Assembly (NCBI GenBank): GCA_029207755.1 | Contig: JARCOQ010000012.1 | Location: 4,944,001-5,008,000, forward strand | DNA: 64,000 nt | Source of the DNA: Chamaea fasciata | Taxonomy: Eukaryota > Chordata > Aves > Passeriformes > Sylviidae | Direction: 5' to 3' | Part shown: positions 39,778 to 51,189 of the stretch, piece by piece | How positions within the stretch are numbered: position 1 is the stretch's first letter | Layout: every line of letters begins with the position of its first letter | Notes under the pieces: model-generated | What the model was told of the DNA's origin: nothing | Database searches by the model: none | Seen by the model: only the letters and a program-made list of their open reading frames with translations | Made by a program: the position numbers and the translations under genes

Positions 39778-40446
39778 TCACCGTACGTACTCCCGAACAG
39801 CAAGTTCTTTCAGGGTAAAAACCCGTACGGGATCTTTCCTTGTCTTCCATTCTTCCAGTTTTTCTTGCAAAGACAGAAAATCCTTGCCAAGTTCATATGC
39901 CAGAGTGATCATTGTGTCTAGCAGTGGAATGTAATACCTGTGGCTGGTGTGCACACAAAGGCGTGACAGAGCTTTTTCTCCGTATTCAAAGGCACTTGCT
40001 GGGTTTTCCAGGTCCTTGTGGCACACCACGATGGCACAGAGAGTAGGGACAGTTGCCACAGGGTTCCCTCTTGTCAGCCTTTCCTGCAGCCCAATGACTT
40101 CTAAAAGGATTTCCAAAGCTTTGGTGTACTGGCCACCCCGCAGGCAACCATATGCTTCCTGAAGCTCTGGCCTTGTTAAAAAGTCAATAAATTTTTTTGA
40201 TCTTCTGATGTATTTCATAGAATATAAGAGTCTCAGGTAGTCCTTGAAGGCTAATTTTCTTTCATTGATTATTTCTTCTGTGAAGTTCCCTGTTAGAGTT
40301 TTTTTGGGAAAGGTTACATCTTCCATTTCTTCGCTAAATTCCTCCAGCAGATTTCTGTGCAGTTTCTCAAAATCTGAATAACGCCGTTCAATTACAGACT
40401 TGTTGCTGTCAAAACTCCCTGTTTGCAAAATGATGATTTTATACAT
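39778..40446 (-). CDS. SNX20: SNX20 coding exon 3 (most of PX domain, PXB region, stop)
   Basis: The acceptor reads TTTGTTTAG before the first codon of the exon; it occupies 40,447-40,448 on the plus strand as CT. The exon encodes residues 107-328. Its first codon is ATG, but this is internal: the equivalent position in mammals is a Val inside the PX domain, and exon 2 joins in frame. The ending [10 protein letters not shown] is the conserved SNX20 C-terminus. Confidence 0.95.
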   Translation of the reverse strand: MYKIIILQTGSFDSNKSVIERRYSDFEKLHRNLLEEFSEEMEDVTFPKKTLTGNFTEEIINERKLAFKDYLRLLYSMKYIRRSKKFIDFLTRPELQEAYGCLRGGQYTKALEILLEVIGLQERLTRGNPVATVPTLCAIVVCHKDLENPASAFEYGEKALSRLCVHTSHRYYIPLLDTMITLAYELGKDFLSLQEKLEEWKTRKDPVRVFTLKELAVREYVR

Positions 40447-43400
40447 CTAAACAAAATCAAAGAGAAAAAATAAGCATGAGAAGGGACCATTCCAGCCCCA
40501 GTGCAGTCACATTTTGTCTGGTGCTGTTATGAAAAGACTTTGTGCTTGTAAAGTCCTCCGGCTGAAACAATACTGCACAATTTTCTGCATGTAATCTCGT
40601 GTACTCCTGTGGCAGTGCTGCTAAAAAAGTTACTGTCTGGGATTATGGTGCATGCTCAATGTAGACTTGAAAGATCTGCATCCATCAAACTAAAAATTCC
40701 CACCTCCTGCTGTTCTGTACTTCTGTCACCAGACAGGCTTAGCATGTAAATAAGTCGTGCATAAACAGGGCACTAAGAGATCCCATCCTGCAAAGTGCTG
40801 GAAAAGCAAACTCGCAGCAGACTGAAGCACATAAAAACACTTACAAAGCATTTCTGTAGCTGTACTTTGTTTATAACAGCCATGGCTGCTGCAATCAATC
40901 ATTTTCAGTGAACTGAATGGATTTCCCAGACTTAATATTGAATGTAATCTATTTTACATCAGTCATAATATTCAGAAATGCTCTTTGTATAAGACATTCC
41001 TAGGGATTTGGGGAGTTAGTAATGCTGTGAAAGAAGAGGGAGTAGTAGGCAATGTATCTGGAGTGTGCAAAAATAAGATGGAGCAACTCCAAATCCTTTT
41101 TTCCCCTCTAAATCACCACCCTGTTTTCAAACTTCCTTCACATTTAAATAACACAAAAAAGTGACATTTCTACAACAATCTGCTATCCAAGGCCCTTCAC
41201 TAGCAGCTAACAGCTGTGCTGCCCCACATTGACAGTACTCCAGGAGCATGTCTTCCTCAGCTCTTCACTAGCCCCCAAAAAACCATGATAATTGTGATAT
41301 TAGGCAAACAGCTGCAAACCAAAATTCCGTGCTGTGTTGTCCAAATAATCTCTTCTGGTTGTGATCCAAGCACAGTGATGTTGAGGAAGGGCCAATCCCT
41401 AATGTGTGTAAACCATGGTAGCTCCATGGGGCCAGTTTAACTGTGTCACCAGACACCCGCTAAGGTTGGTTGACCATAGACTGTTGACCTCTTGGATGAT
41501 GACCATGTCCACATTCAACTTCACCCTGTTCCCACTGATTTACACAGGAGCTGGAGGGGGTTTGCTCATGCCAGTTATTTTCTTTGCTGCTGTTGAAGGG
41601 TGCAAACCAGTACTCGCACTATGACTGTCTGGTTTTGTTCCTTGTTTTTCCTTAAAGAGAAATTCTCTCTTTTAATCTTCATAAATGATCTTTACAAGCA
41701 CTTCTTGAAAGGTTTCTAAATTTGAGCTGACTTCTCTGATCTCTTTTCTTTTGTAAGCACTTTGACATTTTCCTATACTTTGTCCTGCTCCCTGCTGAAA
41801 AGTGTATATATGCCTGATGCATTCTCAAACAATCATAAGAACTTTTTTTTTTGCTATCATTTTATCAAGGGCAGCTAAGTGAATAATTTACAAGTACTTG
41901 CTTTTTTTATTTGTGGAGCGTGCATGAAAAAGGCAAGAAGTAGCACTTAATTAGACTGTCATTCTAATTGGCTCAATTTTGTTGTAATGTAAATATTTTT
42001 GCCTAGGCTTGTGACTCATGACTAAGTTTAATTGCACACGTGCTGAATGATACTCTTGCTCTCTTGCAGTTGCACAAAACCAATTTTTAGCTATTCAGAA
42101 GCTGAATACTCAGGAGTGTATGCAAGAAAAGCAGCAACTAAGTGGGTGTGCAGCACGCAAACAAGACCTTAGGACAGTCTCCAAAACGTTTACCTGCTTC
42201 AAATTCTACCAAACTGGATCACCCAGTTTCAGCAATGCTGGTTCTTGGCATTTTTCATCTACATATCTCACTGACTGTAGCAAACAAGGAAATCACCCCT
42301 ATCTGAATTTCACAGGACTACTAAAAGGCACTTGCTCTAGATCAGTCCTTCTGAAGGCCAGGAGCAGAATCAGAAATAAAAACTAAGTGTCAGTAGTACC
42401 GCGAAAAAAAGATACAAAAATCCAACCTACTTGGTTGTTCCCACTCCTCAAAGTCATGTTTCATCTTAAAATATGACAGAAATATGCCACCTAAGGGAGC
42501 TCCAAGTAGGGAAGGGGAACAATCCCAAGTGATCTAGCTGGAAGGTGTCTTAGACTTTGTCAACATCAAAGAATTCTGCACTTGTGCTAAGAGAAATCTC
42601 TGATGTGGAAGTTATACAAATGCACTGCAGCTGCTACAGCTGGCTAGCTCAGTGGAAGTGTAAATATACAGATATTTTTAGATTTGTGTGAATTTCCTTA
42701 ATGTTGACAAAACTCTGTATTTCAAGGATACTCAAGATACTAATTTATTTGATAACAATTTTTCACTGCAGCAGATTTTGTGAACTGACTGTCAGAGGGT
42801 TTTTTTAAATGCAGATTCCACTAGCCAGGCCCAAACAATCAGTGAGAAGAGGTTCTGCTCAGTATGATCATGGCCTGCAAAACTTGGCCCTCGGTGAGCC
42901 TTTCATGTAGGGAGGCCTGCTGTGTGCTGTGCAGACCCCTGTTGAATGAATAAAAATTAGTGATCTTCTTACATATTCATTTCTTAGCTTACCACATATT
43001 TAGATAAGTTGTGCTCTACAATTCTGGTTGATGGGATTTCAAAAAGGAGATTGATTTGTTTGCACTGGCGTTTTTCATTCCTCCAATATTCCTGAAGCTC
43101 CTTAGTGGTCATCGAAGAGTTGGGACTCAGGGTTACACTGGAATCTAAAGCAAATACATTTAGTATTTCAGATTATATTTTTGCATTTGGAAAGAAAATT
43201 TCTATGTATTTGTTGTGAAAGGACAGCCTAGATTTTCTGTTGCTGTAACAGCAAGAGCAAAAGACGGATAAGTGATTTCACTGCTAATAGACAGGAGCAG
43301 ATGCTTTGAAGAAACCTATTAGGGTCTGAAATTTTGAAAGAAAACATATCACCTGCAGAATACAAAATTGTAGAGAACATACTGCCACAAAATATTGCAT

Positions 43401-44988
43401 GTCAAGGTTGTAACCTCGGGCACAATCTAAGCAGGAGATTTACTTCATCATCCCAGAAGCAGCCCTAAGAAACATTGACTGAGTCTTTTGAGTCAGATGT
43501 TTCTCCAGGCTTCTTTGTTGCTAAATGGATGAGATAATACAATGCAGATGCAAATTCAGACATTTATTCAAAAACTGACCCTACTCAAATATGGGGTTTG
43601 TGCAGTAATAGGAGAAAGCTGAGAAAACATGAATATTCTAACCTCAAAGTTGGATAACCAGCTCAGCTGAAGGAGGAATTCTCACATTCTCCGTGGGGTG
43701 TGGTGGTTGGTTTTTTTTTTTTTTTTTTGTGGCTGAAATGATGGAACAGTTCAGCTACAAATATTTTATATAAGTCCCTCCTTTGCCCTCTCCCTCTCTG
43801 TCACATATACACACACACACACACATATATATGTACATATATAAAAATATGGGATGGGTGGTTGGAGAGTTTGCTTTCAGGAGAATTTGATGTGGCATTT
43901 CAAAAAAGTGATTTCTCTGTCTTTGAAATCTACTGACAATAGATTTCATCAGGTGGCATACAGGCTAGCAAAGTGGATAAAAGAAATGGAATATTTGTAT
44001 CTCAGTGGGCACATTGGTTTCAGTTTCTAATCAAGGATGTCTTTGTCCAGGCAGACAGCTGAAGTCAGTCTGCAGTGTATCTAACATTTTGCCGGTGGAG
44101 GTGAGGGAGCAAAACTGAAGGGTAAGAGAACAGCTTTATGCAGAAATAGACTTGTAAAGACACCACAGTACTCTTTCAGTGGCCCCACTTTTACATGTTC
44201 CTAATCATTTGACCATACAGTTTCAATTATCAAGGCCTTGGGGGTTTGGCTCAATCCCTACAAAGCATCTATTTCCTAGGAGAGGTGGTTTTTATGACAT
44301 CCTTCTAGAATTAAAATCTTGATGAGATTATATATATTTTGGGTTATACATAACATTTTATTTAATAACAGATGAGAGCAATCTTAGGTATGGTGAGTGT
44401 TCAGTACTGCCTCCTTAAAGGCACGTGAGAGCTGCCTGCTTGAGATTTGCTTCAGTTTGGTGTCCTTGCTCATATTGCCAAGAAGTTCAGATTAGGGGAT
44501 GCACAGAAAATGCACACCCAAGACCAGCCATCTGATGATCACTGCTTTCATTCCTGGTGTGTAAATTAAATCTATGATACATTTTAGGCAGGAGGCATTT
44601 GAAAGGAAACCTTAGTGTGTGTGTATATACACACCAGGATGGGCATCAGTTTCACTATTGCTATATTATTACTACAAGCGTAATCAAGGCTTGTTTTCAG
44701 TGGAGTATGGCAGTACAACTTCGAAGCACTGCTGCAATAAATAAACAAAGTTTTTAATTCAAAAGATTAATGGCATAAATAGCTAGATGAAAAATTAAAT
44801 TAAATTATAGGATAGCATCAACCTTGCGTGTCATCTTTTCCTGGGTTTTCTTTTCTCGCTTGACATGAAATTTCAGCTTTGGGTTGATTTTCTTCTTCAT
44901 CAGATGTACTTGTGGTAGAAGATGTAGTAATTCTGCTTACAGCTTCCAACAGTTCCCTTTCTCCTGTGCAGTGTGAGTCTTGGTCCAT
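39778..44988 (-). CDS. SNX20: Sorting nexin 20 (SNX20/SLIC-1), complete coding region in three exons
   Basis: Joining the minus-strand exons 44,988-44,823, 43,144-42,993 and 40,446-39,778 gives 987 nt, or 328 residues plus TGA; human SNX20 is 316. Phases fit exactly (one base carried from exon 1, none from exon 2). Residues 1-65 are Ser/Thr/Glu-rich and poorly conserved. The conserved part begins at Ser-Ser-Met-Thr-Thr-Lys-Glu-Leu. A PX domain spans about residues 85-200, with the phosphoinositide-binding R-R-Y-S-D-F at 127-132, the Pro-Lys-Lys loop at 153-155 and Arg169 in the Glu-Arg-Lys segment. The C-terminal PX-associated (PXB) helical region runs from about 205 to the end. In mammals SNX20 binds PtdIns3P and the cytoplasmic tail of PSGL-1 and carries it to endosomes in leukocytes. 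Identity rests on clear similarity through exon 3. SNX21 is the only close paralogue, and the location next to CYLD favours SNX20. Confidence 0.95.
40447..42992 (-). other. SNX20: SNX20 intron 2
   Basis: About 2.5 kb with standard GT-AG borders. No exon, repeat family or RNA gene was recognised inside. The GC-moderate stretch at 41,200-41,640 has unrecognised frames and a TTCCCACTGATTTACAC string that faintly resembles an old amniote repeat. Confidence 0.75.
42993..43144 (-). CDS. SNX20: SNX20 coding exon 2 (start of PX domain)
   Basis: It encodes residues 56 (split) to 106, flanked by acceptor CTTTAG and donor GTAAGC. It contains the conserved Thr-Lys-Glu-Leu-Gln-Glu-Tyr-Trp block and the first beta strand of the PX domain, ending ...Leu-Ser-Lys-Tyr-Val and joining exon 3. 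The 152-nt length keeps phase with both neighbours. Confidence 0.92.
43145..44822 (-). other. SNX20: SNX20 intron 1 (between coding exons 1 and 2)
   Basis: About 1.7 kb. It includes a T run at 43,710-43,728 and the AC/AT microsatellite listed separately. No other element was recognised. Confidence 0.75.
43806..43845. repeat. (AC)n/(AT)n microsatellite
   Basis: About eight AC units followed by AT and ATGT units, inside SNX20 intron 1. Confidence 0.9.
44823..44988 (-). CDS. SNX20: SNX20 coding exon 1 (initiator ATG)
   Basis: It encodes 55 residues and the first base of codon 56. The ATG at 44,988 lies in the context AACAATGG (A at -3, G at +4). An acceptor-like CTTTCAG ends at 45,001, so the exon probably begins at 45,000, 12 nt before the ATG, with a non-coding exon further upstream. 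The donor G|GTTGAT has GT but lacks the usual RAG. It is accepted because the phase and joined reading frame are exact. Confidence 0.85.
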
Positions 44989-45002
44989 TGTTTGCTATCA
45001 CT

Positions 45003-46999
45003 GAAAGATTACAAATCCCATGACACTTCTTAGTACCATGCGTTTAGGAGATCCAGTTCGGTAATTTTTTGTATTATTCATTGTTCTCTGCAAACTTGAA
45101 TCAGTGCAACTTCATAAAGACTAAAGTAATAAATAGAAATATCTGCATAGTGCAGAACCATCCCTATTACTGTTACCAGTGAAAGTGTTTGGATGTTCTT
45201 CTGGGAGCTTAAAATCAAACAAGAAAACCGTAACGAGTTATGTTGAATAAGATTAGATGGGGAATTCAGTTCTTACCTATGAGAATTTTGTCATGAACTT
45301 CAGTGTGGGCAGATTTCTTCCTCGTATTTTGCCCTGAAGCTTGCAAGTGTGAACTCAGATGAACTAAAAATCTTTGAGATACTTAGTATAACCAGCAGCC
45401 TGGTTCCCTTACACTGCTAAAATTTACTCTTCTCAAGACTCAAAAACTTATTGTCTGTTCTTAATCACAACCTGTAGGACAAAATAGGGTGATACCTAAA
45501 ACAGTATAAAGTTTTTATCATATTTCACGGTTTTAGGCTCCCTCCAGAGACTTGTCTCTGTACTGTGGAAACAAAGCAACTGACTTTGACAATGGCTTGG
45601 TGGAAGGAGATCTGAATTTTCTAATTACTATACAGAAGTATTCTCCTTTTACTTGTTCTTTTACCCTACATATGCTATGCTATATTAATCTGTTCTGCTA
45701 GGACCACTATTTTACCATGTGCTGACAAAATGCTTAATGCAATATAGTCTTACTTTATAGACCAGGTTGGCCATTCTGCTGCTTAAATATCTCTACATTT
45801 ACGGACTTTCTTTGTTTTGTTGTTTTTTTTTTTTTTTTTTTTTAAACAAACAAAACCTACCTGTTACACCATTGTGTTATAGGAGCAGTTGAAAAAGTTC
45901 TAAGAACATCCTAACAACTTTGCCAAGGTGCTGTGTTCCCTTAGCATGAGTGATGTGTTGGTCACAGTTCAGTCAACGAGTGGAAACCAAATAACACAAC
46001 ATTACAGTTTTACAAGAAACCCTGCTAAAAAAATGCCCAAGCAGTGGTTATTAAGTAATAGAAGGGTTTAGGAGGGTTGTTGCTACATATCCTTTAGCCT
46101 CCACTTGTCTACCACACAGTTACACAATGCTGGATACAGAGGTGAGGAAACTCCTTCAGCAGACCTATTCATTTCTGGCAAGCTGCAAGGTTATAAAAAG
46201 AAAAGAAATTACTTTCCCCACTGGAAATAATGGAAGTACAAACCACCTTCCTCTAACAGAAACCTGTCCTTTGGCTGGCTTGCACAAGCAAGTATACAGA
46301 TGTTGTCATCCTCCTTAATGAAAGCATCATGGAAGTCCTTATTCTTGGAGTGAAAGTTCTCACTGTTCATCAGTCCCCCTTATGATTGCTTTTTGAACAT
46401 GAAGAATAGCCACTCTTTGTTTAACTGCTCAGTCTTTTGAAAACCACAACAGTCTATCCCAAGAGCATATATAGTAGATTAAATGAGGAATCAAAAAATG
46501 GCCAAACAGATTTAAACGACAACTTTCTTTTCTTGGTTATAATTTGGGATAACTTTATAAGAAAAAATATATTTACCTTGAATAAAAGTCTTTGTACGTG
46601 CATAGTTTTATATTCATAAGTATAGATATGAGTATATATATATATATATGTATACACATACATACACATACATATAAAAATACATATGCATATATACATA
46701 CATACATATATATATATACATATATATACACTATTTTAAAACATGGTCTACCGGGATACATAACACACTCGTAAACAGAAGAATGCAGAAGTGGATGTTG
46801 TGACACAGAAGTCTTCTGCCTTGAATATATGTACCTTGACCATTAACTGCACTTCATGCAAACACTTTCATTTTCACAACTAAAACTCATCGCAAGCTCT
46901 TTTAAACTAAGCTACTGCTTACTTTTCTGTATAAAAAACCCCACTCCAAACCAGCACAACCCCCCTGCAACAAATGACACGATTTTATCTTGAGCAGGC
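45003..46999. other. Interval upstream of SNX20 coding exons, no gene recognised
   Basis: This is presumably the 5' intron of SNX20 if its first exon lies upstream. It contains a 24-nt T run at about 45,820-45,843 and the AT-rich microsatellite at 46,630-46,735. Frames at 46,127-46,318 and within the microsatellite are artefacts or unrecognised. Confidence 0.4.
46630..46735. repeat. AT / ATAC compound microsatellite
   Basis: Alternating TA and CATA units over about 105 bp. The Tyr/Ile-rich frames read across it on both strands are products of the repeat. Confidence 0.95.
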
Positions 47000-47410
47000 G
47001 CTCATCCTGTTCCGTTTCGGGGTAAGTGCTGCTCCAGCTCCTTCACTGTGTTTTAAGCAGCTGGACCCCGCAGCTCCCGGAGCACCCACCTGGAACTCGC
47101 GGAGTTCTTTCACTTGTGGCACGTGTGAGCTCCGAGCGAGGCCACGCACAGCCCGCCTCGCCTTTCCAAAGCGCAGAAAAAGATGTCTGTGTCTTCTTCT
47201 GGCGGGCACATTCTGTGTGTAACAAAAAGGAAGGAAGAAGGCTCGATGAAATCACGCTTCCCCGTCCCATTGGCCCGACCGCGCATGAACCCTGCCGTGC
47301 CCCGGCCCCGCTCCGGGGCTCCGGACCCAGCGCCGGCGGCCGCGGGCACCGCAGACACCTCGGAGCTCAACCCTGCAATCAACCCGTGCAAACTTCTCTG
47401 CCTGGCGTTC
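46990..47410. promoter_or_regulatory. Small CpG-rich island, candidate SNX20 promoter
   Basis: GC- and CpG-rich sequence, strongest at 47,240-47,370, stands out against AT-rich flanks. It includes an ATTGG (inverted CCAAT) at 47,272-47,276. It lies about 2 kb upstream of the first SNX20 coding exon, which itself needs an upstream non-coding exon. A plus-strand donor-like GGTAAGT sits at 47,021-47,027. Strand and target gene are inferred, and no exon could be fixed. Confidence 0.4.
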
Positions 47411-50169
47411 TGAAGCCAAAAAAAAAAACACTCTTAGCAAAAGGGAGATTAGGGGGGGAAAGAGAGATAAGTATGTAAAACGGACTTACGCGGAAAAATA
47501 ATGCCTCTTGGGATGTCTTTAGAATACAGGCTTAACATCCAGTTTGGGAAAGAAAATGCAGATGGCATCGCAACAAACAGCCTTGCTCTGTGCAAACTTG
47601 CACTTCTGACAGAAATCCTGATTCTGCATAGTGCAGAACACATGATTAATTTCAAATATCTGCTCAATTAAAATTCAAATAGGAGCGTTATTATATCTGA
47701 CATGATTACTAAACTTGAGATGGGCTTATGAGTGTGCCTAAAATTAATCCTATATGTGCTCAAATTCATTGTTGAACTGAGGACAAAACGAAGCAGAATG
47801 ACGTATTAATCAACATGTCCTTTGGCCCAGATGCTTCCTTTCGGAGCTCACTTCAGTTTGGAAATTTGCTTTAAATCATCAGGATAGCTATTTCTGGGGT
47901 AAATAATATGGACATTATCTTTTTCTGGTAAGGTAAGTTTCCCCTCTGCCAAAGTTCAGTCACTGAAAAACCAAGCAATTTTAATGCAGCACAAATGTGG
48001 GAGGCAAGCATCCAAAGGACCACATGGATCCTGCCCCACACATTCCTCTAGAACAAACAATTTAAAATAATGTAAAACCAGGGCCATAAACTGGTAATGC
48101 TTCTCTTCTGCTTTATTTGCAACATAAAACAATGCCAACTTTAACTTGGACTTGGTCTAAATGTAGGAGTTTCGCCAAAATAGCTGTCAGAATGATGAAA
48201 AATCCCTTGCATGCAGCTACAACCACACTGGCAAAAGCCCTGGAGTAAATACTGTTATATTGGCAGAGTCCTTCGGCCACTTTAGCATATTCCATGAGAA
48301 AAGTGATTTAAGTTACACTCAAGAAGGATTCTGTGCTTGCCAATTCAGCTCTAAGGTGTAGCTATACTAGCCAACTCTTTTAAGTGTAGACAAGGCATGG
48401 ATTTCTGGCACTACTCTCATTCCTTTAAAGCGAGATTTATGGGTTTGGTTACAATTGTGAGCAAAAACCAAGGGGGATTTCAGTGTATTTCACTCATGCT
48501 GACAGTTTACAGATGTATCTAAACTTTGAATTCGGATTCAGCTAATTTATGTGTTGCCAAAAAGCAATGTATTATTTTGTGATGCTTACTGCTATTGTCC
48601 TGCTCTTGGTAAAGTGAAAAGAAAAGAGTACATTTTTCAGGATATTGTGACCTCTACTTTCAGTTATTTCAGAATAAGTAAGTTCTAGTAAAATTAACCT
48701 GGATGATTAAAAGAAATGAAATGTGTTATTATATTTACAAATCAGGGGTGTTCCACAAGACTTCTGCCTGCCTCAGTAGAGTCAGCTATTATGGTCACAC
48801 CTGGCTCCTGAGGGTTTTCTTCATGCCCAGGAGCTGTGACATCCACAGCAGGTTTGGCAGGCTGCTACTCCTCATTCTGCTCCCTGGAGCTCAGGTTTGG
48901 TCCAAACAGCACCTTGCCCTTCACTGGGACCCAGTGCTGTTAGTCTGGCAGCATTTTACTTTTCTAAGTGTCTACTTGATCAGCACATGCAAAACACACT
49001 GCAGTACATGGTGTTGTTTGCTAGCAGAATGCATAACTAATACTTCTTGTTATATTCTCAGCTATGCTTCCAACAGTCAAATATTATGTAAAAGTTAAGC
49101 AGTAGAAAAGAAAATTTTCACAATGGCAGCAAAGCATTCTGAGAGATGGGCAAGAACACTTACACCATCAATTTATCTTAATCGTAAAACTGTGGTAAAT
49201 TTTAGTGGAAAAGCATTTTCTGTCATTTTCAGGGATGGAAAAGGGATCCTGATGCAGTGGCTCACTCTGAGTTTGTATTCTATGAAAGCACTGATTTTGT
49301 CAGACATAAAGAGCACGGTGCTAAAATGCACCTACCAAAGGACATGGGAAAAGTGTGCTCTGCAATAATGCAGGAGTGAGGCACGGTTAAAATCTTAACA
49401 GTGCAGTGCATAAAGAGTGGTTGCCATGTGAGTTATGTCCTCCATACCTATTTAAGATGAAATGACTCATTTTAAGAAGAATGACCGGAATGTTTATGCC
49501 CAGGACTTGGTGCCCAGCCAACAGATGAGTCAGCATTGTGATGCCGTGTAAAGGATGCTTGCCACTGTTGAAAGGCTGTGTGCTTTTGATAGTTAAAGAA
49601 CCAAAAGGGACTGCTGCCCCAATGTCAAACATTCTGCCTTGGTTTATACCCCTATCTGGGCAGTTCTCATTTTCCCAGTCAGAGAGATTACACAAACCCC
49701 GATGGATACAATATTTAACCATAGACTACAAAGTTGGTATCAGCCGGAAAATTGGGAGCTTAACCAACGTCACATATGAACTGCCGTTTTTCGGCAGATT
49801 TTATTGGCATTTTATCACAGGCAGACCAAGGTCTTATTCTTGTTAAAGAATGTGGCTGTAATAGCCCTACTACAAAATGCTCTTCAGCTTCTGTCCTAAG
49901 AAGTGCAGCTTCAGGCAACCTCACAGTCTGTGCTGCTTTTCCATCTCAAGCCCCAAACTCTTTAGCTAAACATGATTTATTTTACTAAATAGTTCATTAG
50001 AACAGTAGATAATGACAAAAAGCCCTAAACAAACAAGGGGAGGCAGAAATACCTGACATATTTATCCAAGTCCCTTTTTATCCCTTTCTAAACTAATATT
50101 TAGAAAATGTAGTCATATCGTCTTTGATGCTTCTACAACACCCTTTCCTCTCTGGTTGTTTGTTTTTGT

Positions 50170-50170
<1 letters not shown>
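47411..50170. other. SNX20-CYLD intergenic interval; slot of NOD2 in mammals, no NOD2 seen
   Basis: Short frames only, the longest being 131 codons at 48,703-49,098. None shows NACHT (Walker A/B), CARD or leucine-rich-repeat features. Two minus-strand frames with hydrophobic stretches (48,113-48,295 and one near 51.1 kb) are discussed elsewhere. No repeat family was recognised. Confidence 0.6.

Positions 50171-50213
<43 letters not shown>
50171..50213 (+). repeat. Uninterrupted T43 homopolymer
   Basis: A run of 43 thymines, preceded by GTTTTTGTG. It may be the antisense of a poly(A) tail, but no body of a retroposed element is recognisable on its plus-coordinate (minus-strand upstream) side. 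Confidence 0.9.
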
Positions 50214-50217
<4 letters not shown>

Positions 50218-50988
50218 CAGCTGGATAAATACCAACCATTTCCATGTTTGAATTAGCAGAAAAAAACCCCATCTGTTTTGATGAATATTCTGCACTTTAG
50301 GGGCAAGGCTCTGATAAATGAATACCATACTCCTATCCTGGCACAGCACAAAATTCTGTTCCATGCTATGCTATAATATGTAATTGCACAGTGTTGTGTC
50401 ATTTGGAAGTGGAATTTGTTTACCATACTTCATTATTACAAGACATGTCTCTCTTAACAAGAGTGTGGTTTAAAGAAATCATTTGCTGTTTAATGCCAAA
50501 TGTCTCGTGCTGGTGTTACTGACAGGGTTTTCAACATAAAAAGAGACGTAGCAGGCCCATTGTACACTGCCAAAGTCCTGTTATCACTTTACAACTCCTT
50601 TATACTTCTAAAGGAGTATGAAGGAGCTTTAGAGTAAACAGCAGCCTTGGCCTGCCTTTCATCTATGGTCTGTCAGTGACATGGAGCTGTGTGCAAGCCC
50701 AGTGGGTCAATAGGATATTAGCTTGGGTTAAATGTCACAAGCACTGTTCTGTCTGCAGAATGACAGGCTTTGTGAATGGGCCATGTTGGTCATTTCTCCT
50801 GCTGAATTCATAGAGGGTTAAGTGCATAATTACACGTAATACAGAATATTTTTAAATACTTGGTTGTGAGTTATTAGGAATGCTACATGTAGTCATTCCC
50901 ATCAAGCAGTTTGATATTTTATGCTCATAATGTGTCTGTCCTCTTTTCTTCTCATATATAATTATGATCTACTTTGGCTAATACTTAC
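50214..50988. other. Intergenic, nothing recognised
   Basis: AT-rich sequence without a credible frame, repeat family or RNA gene. Confidence 0.45.
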
Positions 50989-51182
50989 GGTCATGTCCCA
51001 CACGTGATTTATTTATACCCAAAATGTAAACAATGAAATTTGGGATAACAGGATTTATAGCAGACACGTTAATGCGGTTTGCAGTAGCATAAAAGGCAGC
51101 TGCACAAGCGGAGGCTGCAGCAGCTGTGTGTAGATAGATAGCCACCTTGAGGATCAGCAGAGCATCACTCGGGGTTACTCTT
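50989..51182 (-). other. Exon-like segment of unknown gene or lncRNA
   Basis: On the minus strand the segment is bounded by a good acceptor (CATTTTGCAG) and a strong donor (C|GTAAGTATT). It is open throughout in one frame, giving about 64 residues rich in Ala, Ile and Val with a hydrophobic centre. I do not recognise the peptide. It lies between the CYLD CpG island and SNX20, so it could be a 5' non-coding exon of SNX20, part of a transcript divergent from the CYLD promoter, or chance. A 194-nt open stretch alone is weak evidence; the paired splice signals are what make it worth recording. Confidence 0.3.
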
Positions 51183-51189
51183 CTGCAAA

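Noticed and set aside
46454..46806. Tyr/Ile-rich frames on both strands
   Set aside because: They are read across the AT/ATAC microsatellite and have no independent coding support.
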